Shown here in pieces: positions 55,889 through 64,000 of a DNA stretch of 64,000 bases (position 1 is the stretch's first letter; each line of letters begins with the position of its first letter). Below the pieces are notes generated by a model. It saw only the letters and a program-made list of their open reading frames with translations. It did not search any database and was not told where the DNA came from. Source of the stretch: a bacterium (GTDB lineage: Bacteria; Zixibacteria; MSB-5A5; GN15; FEB-12); assembly GCA_020444475.1 (NCBI GenBank), contig JAHLKV010000003.1, forward strand, positions 553,384-617,383. The letters are read 5' to 3'. The position numbers were made by a program, and so were the translations under genes.

Positions 55889-58800
55889 TTACGCGGCGGC
55901 GTTGCGCGTGCGGCGGGTATCTATCCAGTTGTGGATACTCGTATAGGCGACCGGGATAAGAACGAGCGTGATGACGGTAGAAACGGACAAGCCGCCGATT
56001 ACGGCGCGCGCCAGGGCGGCCTGTATCTCTCCGCCCGCGCCGGTGCCGAAAGACAGTGGCAACATGCCCAGAACCGTAGTGCAGGTGGTCATCAGGATGG
56101 GGCGCAGGCGAAGCTTGCCGGCCCTGACGACCGCGTCGTGCACCGATAGGTCGTGCTCGCGCCGCATGAGATTGATATAGTCCACGAGTACGATCGCGTT
56201 ATTCACGACAATTCCCACCAGCATGATCATGCCCATCAGACTTTGCATATTCAGCGATGTTCCGGTGATAAGGAGTGTCGGCACGACTCCGATAACGGCG
56301 AGCGGTACGGCCAGCATGACGATGACCGGATCGAGAAAGCGCTCGAACTGCGCCGCCATGACCATATAGATGAGCACCACGGCCATGAATATGGAGAGCA
56401 GGAAGTCCTTGGCGGCTTTCTGCTGTTCTTCATACTCGCCGCCGAACACGAGCGAAAAGCCCTCGGGCATAGGGAAGCCTCGCAATTCACCCTGAAGTTC
56501 AGCGACAACGTCGCCCAGCGCTGCGCCACCTTCGAGGTTGGCCGTGATATAGGTCACACGCTGACCGTCAACACGCTCGATTTCGGTGGGCGAGCGGCGA
56601 CGTTCCGTGCTCACGACCGATGAGACCGGGATGATATCGCCGGATGCGGTCTGCACGGAGATGTTGCTCAGATCATTGGTCGAGAGTCGATCCTGCGGCT
56701 GCAGGCGAACGGTGATAGGGAACTCCTCTCCCCCCTCGCGAAACACCCCGGCCCGACTGCCGCCGACATTGGTCTGAATAACTTCGCCGATTTCGCTCAC
56801 CGTGAGACCGACGGCGGCGATTTTCTCTCTGTCGATGACGATATTCTGTTCCGGGCGTCCCTCGCGCCGACTGACGCGCACGTCGGCCACCGATGGATGC
56901 CGGTTGATTACCTCTTCAAGATGGACGGCGATCTCATCGGCCATAGCCAGATCATAGCCGCGAAGTTCGATTTGTACCGCCTCGCCGCTGCTCGAACCGA
57001 AGAGACGACGCAGCATCCACAAACCGGACTGGGCGCTGACCCGAATGTCGCTGCCCGGTACCCGCCCCGCGACGGCGCGGCGAATACGGTCGGCTAGTTC
57101 GATACTGCTCACGGTCCGCTCACTTGCGCTTTTCAACGAGATCTCCACCTCGGCGTCACCGGGCCGAATCTCCGTCGTCACGTGCCGTACCTGGTCCATC
57201 GGAAGGACATCAAGAACAATGTCTTCGAGTTCCTGCAGATATTCGTTGACGACGGCGATGTTCATTCCCTGCGCCATTTCAAGCTCAACATCAATCTCAT
57301 CGGCGTCGGTTTGCGGGGCCAGTTCGACCGGAAGCAGCGGCCAGAGTAGCACGGTAGTAACCAACAAGGCTGCTGCCGTACCGAAGACGATGGCGCGGTG
57401 ACGCATGGCCTTTTCGAGTCCACGGGCATAGCGGTCCTCGAGGTGGTCGAACCACTCGCCGAAACGAATCAGCCAGGTCCGCTTGCGATCAGCGCCGTTG
57501 TCGACGCGCAGGAAGCGGCTGCCCAGCATCGGAACCAGCGTCAGCGCCACGAACAGCGAGCAGGCCAGGGAGAAGACCACGACCAGAGCCAGTTCCCGAA
57601 ACAACATGCCGGAAACGGTCTGCATGAATACGACCGGGATGAAGATCACGGAGGTGGTGAGCGTGGAGGCGACAATAGCGCCGGTGACCTGCCTGGTTCC
57701 GGTGAGCGCACTCTCCTGGGCCGGGTGTCGACCTTCACGCAAACGCACGATGTTTTCCAGTACCACAATGGCATTGTCGACAATGAGCCCGATACCGAGC
57801 GCCAGCCCGCCGAAGCTCATTTGATTGAGCGTCAGATTGGCGAAGAACAGCACGCCGAAAGTGGCGATGATCGAGATCGGTATCGAGAGCGCAATGATGA
57901 ATGTCGATGAGCCGTTTCGAAGGAAGATGTACAGGATAAGTATGGCAAGCAGGCCGCCCCACAGCGCGGATCGCTGCACGTTGGTAATCGAATCCTGAAT
58001 GAACTCGCTCTGGTCGATGACGACCAAAAGATCGAGATCGTCGCGCTCACGGTCGATCTGCTCCATAACGGCGCGGACGCGCTCGGCAACGGCCACCGTG
58101 TTGGCGCCGGATTGCTTGCGAACGCCGAGACGGACCATCGGCTGTCCGTCGACCATGACGATGCGGTTGACATCTTCGAAACCATCGACAACCTCAGCGA
58201 CATCACCGACCCTGATCGGTTTGCCGTCGACCACGGTGATGATCGTCTCCGATATCTGACGGACCGATTGGAACTCGCCGCGGGTGCGAACATAGAGGTC
58301 GCTGACCCCTTCGCGCATGTCGCCGCCCGGAAGGGTGACGTTTTCGCGAGCGAGCGCCTGCCGGACATCGGTGGCCGAGAGGCGACTCGATGCCAGCCGG
58401 TCACGCAGCAGGCGAACCTGAATCTCCCGGTAGATGCCGCCCCACACATCGACCGATCCCACCCCGGGAATTTGCTCGAATCGCTGGGAGATTTCGCGCT
58501 CGAGGATGCGGGTAAGCTGGTCCATGCTGCGGTCGGATCGGGCGCCGAGTATGACGACCGGAAAGTTGTCGGGGTCGAATTTCCACAGGCGTGGTGACTC
58601 GACCTCGGGCGGGAAGTCATCGCGTATGCGATCGAGCGCGGCGCGCACGTCGTTGGCGGCAGCATCGATATTCGTTCCCTGCGCGAACTCAAGGGTTACC
58701 CGACTTCGCCCTTCTTCCGACTGGGATCGCACCCGTTCGATATTGGGTACACTGGCGATGGCGTTTTCGACCCGATCGGTGATGATCGACTCGATCTCTT

Positions 58801-58969
58801 CCGGCCCCACGTTGGGATACGATGTCGAGACGCTGAGTTGCGGGAAGTCAATCGGCGGGAGCAAGTCGACAGCGAGAAACCGAAATCCCATGATACCGAG
58901 CACGACGATGATAAGAAAGACCATCGTCGTGGCGATCGGGCGTTTGACGGCGATTCCGGTGATACTCAT
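55889..58969 (-). CDS. RND-family efflux transporter (AcrB/MdtB-like inner-membrane pump)
   Basis: MSITGIAVKRPIATTMVFLIIVVLGIMGF, ALWGGLLAILILYIFLRN, GGLALGIGLIVDNAIVVLENI, 1026 aa. Confidence 0.94.
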   Translation of the reverse strand: MSITGIAVKRPIATTMVFLIIVVLGIMGFRFLAVDLLPPIDFPQLSVSTSYPNVGPEEIESIITDRVENAIASVPNIERVRSQSEEGRSRVTLEFAQGTNIDAAANDVRAALDRIRDDFPPEVESPRLWKFDPDNFPVVILGARSDRSMDQLTRILEREISQRFEQIPGVGSVDVWGGIYREIQVRLLRDRLASSRLSATDVRQALARENVTLPGGDMREGVSDLYVRTRGEFQSVRQISETIITVVDGKPIRVGDVAEVVDGFEDVNRIVMVDGQPMVRLGVRKQSGANTVAVAERVRAVMEQIDRERDDLDLLVVIDQSEFIQDSITNVQRSALWGGLLAILILYIFLRNGSSTFIIALSIPISIIATFGVLFFANLTLNQMSFGGLALGIGLIVDNAIVVLENIVRLREGRHPAQESALTGTRQVTGAIVASTLTTSVIFIPVVFMQTVSGMLFRELALVVVFSLACSLFVALTLVPMLGSRFLRVDNGADRKRTWLIRFGEWFDHLEDRYARGLEKAMRHRAIVFGTAAALLVTTVLLWPLLPVELAPQTDADEIDVELEMAQGMNIAVVNEYLQELEDIVLDVLPMDQVRHVTTEIRPGDAEVEISLKSASERTVSSIELADRIRRAVAGRVPGSDIRVSAQSGLWMLRRLFGSSSGEAVQIELRGYDLAMADEIAVHLEEVINRHPSVADVRVSRREGRPEQNIVIDREKIAAVGLTVSEIGEVIQTNVGGSRAGVFREGGEEFPITVRLQPQDRLSTNDLSNISVQTASGDIIPVSSVVSTERRRSPTEIERVDGQRVTYITANLEGGAALGDVVAELQGELRGFPMPEGFSLVFGGEYEEQQKAAKDFLLSIFMAVVLIYMVMAAQFERFLDPVIVMLAVPLAVIGVVPTLLITGTSLNMQSLMGMIMLVGIVVNNAIVLVDYINLMRREHDLSVHDAVVRAGKLRLRPILMTTCTTVLGMLPLSFGTGAGGEIQAALARAVIGGLSVSTVITLVLIPVAYTSIHNWIDTRRTRNAAA

Positions 58970-58998
58970 TGGTGACTCAGGATCTTGCGCTGTTGTCT

Positions 58999-60306
58999 TT
59001 ACGGTTGAAATCTGATGGCGGCGCTGTCCGTGCGTTCCGCCTGCGGTGCTTTCAGGATGGATTCTATCAGATCATCACGTTGCAGCCTCTGCAGGCGCTC
59101 GACCCACTGCCAGTTAACCGGTCGCACCCGCGCGGTCGAGGACTCTCCGGCCAGCAGGTCCTGGCCCAGGGTGACAATCCACCGGTCGGGTTCAACGCCG
59201 GCTACGCCGGCGGTCATGCGCCCGCGCGCGATCACCTGTACGGGAACAAACGTGAACGAGACCGGATCGGTAAGATTGAGATCGCCGTTCGATCCGCCGA
59301 CAGCGGCGAGCTCACCGGAAAGCGAGTCGGTCACGAACACACCGGTGGCGCCGGTGCGAGGGCTTTCATAGAGGGCGCTCAGCGGCACGAGTGTGGCTTG
59401 CTCACTTTCGCCGTAGAAGATATCGACTGCCACGAACTGCCCCGGCTTCAAGACGCGATCGGCGTTGGAGATATCGACCTCGGCCTCGGTGCTGTGGGTG
59501 ACCGGATGCAGGAAGGGGGAAATGCGCGACAAGCGAGCATCGATTGAAACCGGCTGGTCTCCGCCGACCATGATTTCAGCCCGCTGACCGGTTTCGATGT
59601 ACGACAACATGCGGTCGGTCAGGATTACGGTTGCTCTGACGGTGTCCATCTGCCCCAGGGTGAACAGACGCTGTCCGGGGCTGACATACATGCCGATCTC
59701 AGCATTGCGAGTGCCTACCGTTCCGTCGATCGGGGAACGTATAATCGTCCGGGCGAGCGATTCACGGCGCTCATCGACGGTCGCCTCTGACTGTTCAACT
59801 CTCGCCTGCGCCAGCTCGAAATCGGCTTCGGCAGAAGTGGCATCGGCGCGAGCGGTCTCAATCTCACTGGGTGTGATCAGGTTTTTTTCCGCCAGAGCTT
59901 CGGACCTGACCAGCTCGGACTGGATCTCACTGAGGCGTGCTTCAGCCTGTTTGGCCTGGGCCCGGGCGATTCGCAAACCCGCTTCGGCCTGCTTCAGTCG
60001 CTCGCGGAACTCATTGTCGCGAAGTCGGATGAGCGGATCCCCACGGTTGACCAGAGCGCCGTTGTCGACCAGCACTTCGGTCACCACGGCCGATATCTCG
60101 GGGTAGATTTCCACCTGATTCCGCGCTTTAATCACGCCGCTGAGTCGCTCGGTCAGAGGCAGTGAGCCGTAGGAAGCCTGAACAGCCTCCACAGCGGGGA
60201 TCATGCGATCGCGCCCGCCACCGGATTCGGCGCTGTCCGAACAACCGGTAAAGAAGACGGTGATTGGTATCGAGAGAATGAGGCAGAGAGTTAGCTTTAC
60301 GTCCAC
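58999..60306 (-). CDS. RND efflux periplasmic adaptor (MFP)
   Basis: RLSGVIKARNQVEIYPEISAVVTEVLVDNGALVNRGDPLIRL, TIIRSPIDGTVGTRNAEIGMYVSPGQRLFTL. Confidence 0.92.
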   Translation of the reverse strand: MDVKLTLCLILSIPITVFFTGCSDSAESGGGRDRMIPAVEAVQASYGSLPLTERLSGVIKARNQVEIYPEISAVVTEVLVDNGALVNRGDPLIRLRDNEFRERLKQAEAGLRIARAQAKQAEARLSEIQSELVRSEALAEKNLITPSEIETARADATSAEADFELAQARVEQSEATVDERRESLARTIIRSPIDGTVGTRNAEIGMYVSPGQRLFTLGQMDTVRATVILTDRMLSYIETGQRAEIMVGGDQPVSIDARLSRISPFLHPVTHSTEAEVDISNADRVLKPGQFVAVDIFYGESEQATLVPLSALYESPRTGATGVFVTDSLSGELAAVGGSNGDLNLTDPVSFTFVPVQVIARGRMTAGVAGVEPDRWIVTLGQDLLAGESSTARVRPVNWQWVERLQRLQRDDLIESILKAPQAERTDSAAIRFQP

Positions 60307-60681
60307 GTCGTTGTCTCCAGGTCATCGGTCTTCTAAGCCCGGAGACCGAATCCGGTGTCGTAATCGATAAGGCCCATTCGGGCGCAATCCGTGTTTGGGT
60401 CAGACCGGCCGCACCTGTCCTCCACGGCACGGACTTGTCCGTTTAACACCCAAACGCACCAATAGTTTGGTGCCGGACGCGAAAAGTTTCGGCTCCGGGC
60501 TGGTGGCTTCCGACCAGCTGCGTTTGAGCCGGAAGAAAGTCGAGTTTCTGCCGAAAGACAAGGGAAACTCTCGATGAGCGCGGAGGAAGTCGGACAGCCG
60601 TCGGTTCTGGCGAGGCGCCGGGCGCGAGACCCGGCGCTCGCGAGTTACACCATGCTATTCACATCCTCGTGAACAGTGAGA

Positions 60682-60861
60682 TTATGGCCTCGGGGGACAC
60701 GGTCTGCACTCTTCCCAGCAGATGATCGGCGGCGTGGTCGTGCATACCATCACCCAGCAGCATCGTGCGGCTTCGACCTTGGTCGGGGCGGTGATCGTAA
60801 AGGCACCCAGGAAGACCATGATGAGTGCCAGGGTCAGAATAATCGCTTTGAACAGCTTCAT
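60682..60861 (-). CDS. Secreted six-cysteine small peptide (59 aa precursor), not in the supplied ORF track
   Basis: MKLFKAIILTLALIMVFLGAFTITAPTKVEAARCCWVMVCTTTPPIICWEECRPCPPRP; clear signal peptide; strong SD AAAGGAGGTGAAC upstream. Confidence 0.8.
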   Translation of the reverse strand: MKLFKAIILTLALIMVFLGAFTITAPTKVEAARCCWVMVCTTTPPIICWEECRPCPPRP

Positions 60862-60909
60862 CCTTGTTCACCTCCTTTCGAGCGTCCGTTCTTTCCCCCA
60901 GAGGTTGTG

Positions 60910-61500
60910 TTATGGTGAGGCGGCCGTCGGTGTGGCAGAAAGTGAACCGACAGCGTCGTAGACTTCGGATATCATATCCTCTTCGAGCATTCCGGGCCAG
61001 ACCCGGATGACGGTCCCGTCGGAAGACAAGAGTACGGTCTGCGGAAGGACATGACCCCGGTAAGCATCGATAAGGCGATTGTCGGTGACCGACAGGATCG
61101 GGAACGACATGGCGTGCGCTTCGGCGAAGGTTTGAGCCTCGTCGATCATCCCCGCACACATGCCGACGAAGCGAAGCTGCTCCGAGGCGTACTGGTCGTA
61201 CAGATCGTTCCAGAAGGCGAGGTTGCCTTCGCAGGCATCGCACGACGGTGAGAACCAGAGCAGGACAGTCGTCGGAGAGTCGGGACCGTAGCGGATACTC
61301 AGCGGTTTGCCGTAAATATCTTCGCCTGAGATGGTCGGAAGGCGCTGGTCGGCGGCGAGCGGTTGGAACATATCGGTCAAGCCGTCGAGTTGGGCCCGGA
61401 GATTACGGTTTTCGTTTATCAGGAGCGCGATTTCGACCGCCATCGCCGCCATAACGAGCAGAAAGGCGATGGTCCACCACGACGTGCGTGAGGTTGCCAT
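60910..61500 (-). CDS. Membrane-anchored TlpA/MauD-like thioredoxin-fold protein
   Basis: N-terminal TM; TVLLWFSPSCDACEGNLAFWNDLYDQY (CxxC), HVLPQTVLLSSDGTVIRVWPGML; ATG at 61500. Confidence 0.85.
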   Translation of the reverse strand: MATSRTSWWTIAFLLVMAAMAVEIALLINENRNLRAQLDGLTDMFQPLAADQRLPTISGEDIYGKPLSIRYGPDSPTTVLLWFSPSCDACEGNLAFWNDLYDQYASEQLRFVGMCAGMIDEAQTFAEAHAMSFPILSVTDNRLIDAYRGHVLPQTVLLSSDGTVIRVWPGMLEEDMISEVYDAVGSLSATPTAASP

Positions 61501-62027
61501 AGCATGTGTCTCTTGTGTGATTGTTCCCGTGATGTACGCCCGGAGAGCAGGGCGTGTGCGGCGAGTTGTCGCCCGGTATATACGATGCGGCCGGCGATGC
61601 GTCAAGTGGCAAGAGACTATGTGTCTCATTGTCGACAAGGACGCTCCCGAAACCAAAAAGTCATTGTACTTGTCTGAATGGCTATCGGTTACGGCGAAGT
61701 GGGTTTGTTTTGTTACTTTTTCAGGTACAAAAACCTTCTCCCCTGCGTGAAGTCGTTGGGGGCCGCGGAAATGGCCGTCTGTGACGCGACAGCGTCGGGT
61801 GAACCGGACGAGTGTTGAAAGATTATTGTCCATACAGAGGGGACCGTTTGCATGATCGCCATCGGTTTGGTGGAGAAAATGCGGGAGGGCGTGGTGTACG
61901 GTTTCCCCACCTGCCGCTCCGTGTCTTTTCGAGACACTCCGCTTTAGGTGGGCCACAAGGGCAGAGCGCGTCACATGTCGTCTGCCTGCGGCGGGCTGCA
62001 AGCAGCCTCGACCTACTGCACCACACA

Positions 62028-62051
62028 TGTCCGAACCGCAGGGGTTCGGAC
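62028..62051 (+). repeat. Palindromic dispersed repeat, copy A
   Basis: TGTCCGAACC-GCAGG-GGTTCGGAC; 9-bp perfect arms; inverted copy at 63857-63880. Confidence 0.7.
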
Positions 62052-62130
62052 CTACAAGACCTCTCCCTTTACTCGACTGGCTGCGTGGTGCACGGGGAGG
62101 TACACCACGCACAGCGGCTAGTTGGTGTGC

Positions 62131-63081
62131 TTACTTCGTCGGGATGCGGGTCTTGTTGGCGGCGAGCCAGGTGTCGAAGCTCTGGAGTTTCGGATTCAGC
62201 TCACGGCTCTTTTCGATATCGCGCGGGGCGCGGAAATCCTTCTCGAAGTCGCGTTTGAACTGAAACATATTGCCGAGATCGTCGGCGCCCGGGAAACCAA
62301 AGCTCCGGTAGACATCGGGTTCCACTTCGTTGTAGCGGACGCTCTGTCCCAGGGCACGCCCGAGAGCATCGGCCATCTCCGATCCGGACAGGTGGTCACC
62401 GGCGATACCGACGGTTTTACCGACGTAGGTCTGCCCACTTTTGAAGATGCCGTAGGCGCAGCGGCCGATATCTTCGGCAGCGATTCCCGGCAGCTTGCTC
62501 TTCCCCATCGGGAGCGTGAAGGCCATGTTACCGGACTCGTCTTCCTTGGGTCCCATGCCGAAGGTGATCAGGTTGTCCCAGTAGAAGGAAGTCAGGAGCA
62601 GGGTGGTCGGAACGCCGGATTCGGTGAAGAAGCGGTTGGCCTCGCCCTTGGCATCGAGATGCGGCACTTTGTACTTCTCCATCAGGGTCGGCATGCGGTT
62701 GTCGTCGAGCGGCACCCACTTTCGGGTGTCTTCGAGCGTCGACCAGATGACGTGTCTGACTCGGGCGGCTTTGGCGGCATCGGCGAGCGATTTGGCGTGG
62801 GTCAGTTCTCTCTCGGGGGACATATGTTCCCAATAGAAGGTGACGCAGAAAGCGCCATAGGCGCCTTCGAAGGCTTTTTCGAGACTGGCGGGGTTGTCGA
62901 TATCGGCCGCGACCACTTCGGCGCCAAGGGCGGCGAGTTCTTTGGCCATGTCAGAGTTAACGTTGCGGGTGATGGCGCGGGGTGTGAACTCGCTGTTGTG
63001 GTCGGCGAGGATGGCGCGGACCAGTCCGCCGCCCTGCGCACCGGTGGCCCCCATAACGGCAATGATCTTCTTGTTTGCCAC
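62131..63081 (-). CDS. NmrA-like NAD(P)-binding protein
   Basis: KKIIAVMGATGAQGGGLVRAILADHNSEFTPRAITRNVNSDMAKELAALGAEVVAADIDNPASLEKAFEGAYGAFCVTFYWE. Confidence 0.92.
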   Translation of the reverse strand: MANKKIIAVMGATGAQGGGLVRAILADHNSEFTPRAITRNVNSDMAKELAALGAEVVAADIDNPASLEKAFEGAYGAFCVTFYWEHMSPERELTHAKSLADAAKAARVRHVIWSTLEDTRKWVPLDDNRMPTLMEKYKVPHLDAKGEANRFFTESGVPTTLLLTSFYWDNLITFGMGPKEDESGNMAFTLPMGKSKLPGIAAEDIGRCAYGIFKSGQTYVGKTVGIAGDHLSGSEMADALGRALGQSVRYNEVEPDVYRSFGFPGADDLGNMFQFKRDFEKDFRAPRDIEKSRELNPKLQSFDTWLAANKTRIPTK

Positions 63082-63186
63082 GGAAAACTCCAGTCGTGCT
63101 ATGTGTTTTGGACTATGGTCGTGTTCGTGCGCGGCCCGATAAGCCGGTGACAGAAAAACAAGATTACATGGAGTTTGGTTCCGGCC

Positions 63187-63738
63187 CTATCGAGCGGACG
63201 ATGTGGACATCTCGGCTAATGTCGTCACCGTGCGCCAGTTGCGAACGGTCGAGAGGACCTGAAGTTTTTTGTCGAAAAGCGTCGTGGTCAGTTTGGAGCC
63301 GGCGACGCCGTTGGCGAGATAGAGGTAGATCTCGCGATTGACGACGGCGAAGCGATCGGGAAGGTACTGGCCGGGATCGATTTTCTTGACGAGGTTGGCT
63401 GATGGTTGCTCGGTGAGGAAGGCGACATGGAGTCGTTTGGTGTCTGCTCCGTACTCACTCATTAGTGGATTGTTCTGCGCGATAGCTGCCATCTCCCCTG
63501 CCGTGCGGACGGTGACGCGGATCGGTTTGCCAAATTCCTGTTCAATAGCTGATTCAATCGATTTCGTGACGACCGGTACGGAGCGTTTTGTCGAGTTGAA
63601 GATGACATTGCCGCTCTGGATGTAGGTGCGGACATCGGAGAAGCCCATCGATTCAAACGACTCGCGAAGGTGTGCCATGGCGATGCGGTTGTGACCGAGC
63701 AGGTTGACGGCGCGGAGCAGGGCGATATAGGTCGGCAT
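63187..63738 (-). CDS. DUF1697 family protein
   Basis: MPTYIALLRAVNLLGHNRIAMAHLRESFESMGFSDVRTYIQSGNVIFNS is the characteristic DUF1697 N-terminus. Confidence 0.9.
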   Translation of the reverse strand: MPTYIALLRAVNLLGHNRIAMAHLRESFESMGFSDVRTYIQSGNVIFNSTKRSVPVVTKSIESAIEQEFGKPIRVTVRTAGEMAAIAQNNPLMSEYGADTKRLHVAFLTEQPSANLVKKIDPGQYLPDRFAVVNREIYLYLANGVAGSKLTTTLFDKKLQVLSTVRNWRTVTTLAEMSTSSAR

Positions 63739-63856
63739 GGTGCGGGTTCCTCCGGTTTGGGGCAATGGATTGAGTATGGCGAATGAAGGTGTGCGGGGCA
63801 ATCACATAGTTTCTTCGTCAGTTCGCAAGCGACCTGACCCACTCGGTCTCTCGTAA

Positions 63857-63880
63857 GTCCGAACCCCTGCGGTTCGGACA
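63857..63880 (-). repeat. Palindromic dispersed repeat, copy B (inverted relative to copy A)
   Basis: GTCCGAACC-CCTGC-GGTTCGGACA, exact reverse complement of copy A. Confidence 0.7.
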
Positions 63881-64000
63881 TTCTCAAGTTTGGCCCTGTA
63901 GGTCAGCTCCGGTCGCGGTTACAGCACTGAGCGGATTACCGAAGATCATCGAGCGACCGGTGCTGACGCTGTCGCTGCCCACTCGATGTCAGCACCGTGT

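Noticed and set aside
60659-61243. 194-aa minus-strand ORF covering the six-Cys peptide region
   Set aside because: Out of frame with both the TlpA-like gene and the signal-peptide-bearing small ORF; no plausible protein features.

Overview
This 64-kb window is a dense, high-GC bacterial chromosomal segment with about 45 supportable CDSs. I recognised no rRNA, tRNA, CRISPR array or transposase. The lineage looks like Candidatus Zixibacteria or a relative; this is inferred from dockerin-like DLSDLIYLVNYLFSGGPAP tails and an FlgD/T9SS-like sorting tail, and is not proven. Most genes are ordinary: KamA, M14/M4/S8/S9 peptidases, PLP decarboxylases, proVWX, an RND pump, an OM porin and SDRs. The most interesting locus is 17.64-25.44 kb. 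It holds nine tightly packed co-directional genes: TetR, a SpeD-like pyruvoyl decarboxylase, a CelD-like GNAT, ATP-grasp 1, a fold-III PLP decarboxylase, a small zinc-ribbon protein, an RLAN-like protein, a RimK-like ATP-grasp, and a GNAT-C39 peptidase fusion. A 36-bp nested palindrome overlies its promoter. It looks like a biosynthetic operon for an amine- or peptide-conjugated metabolite, possibly with the zinc ribbon acting as a LysW-like carrier; the product is unknown. Other points of note: an Rrf2/hemerythrin/qNor nitric-oxide module with a shared 10-bp upstream motif; a 59-aa six-cysteine secreted peptide, absent from the ORF track, next to a TlpA-like thioredoxin; a 57-aa zinc-ribbon ORF, also absent from the track, whose stop overlaps that of its convergent neighbour; tandem hairpins in one mRNA leader; palindromic operators between a MocR gene and an aminotransferase; and inverted copies of a 24-bp palindromic repeat flanking a two-gene cassette. 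Family calls are made by eye from motifs; no searches were run.
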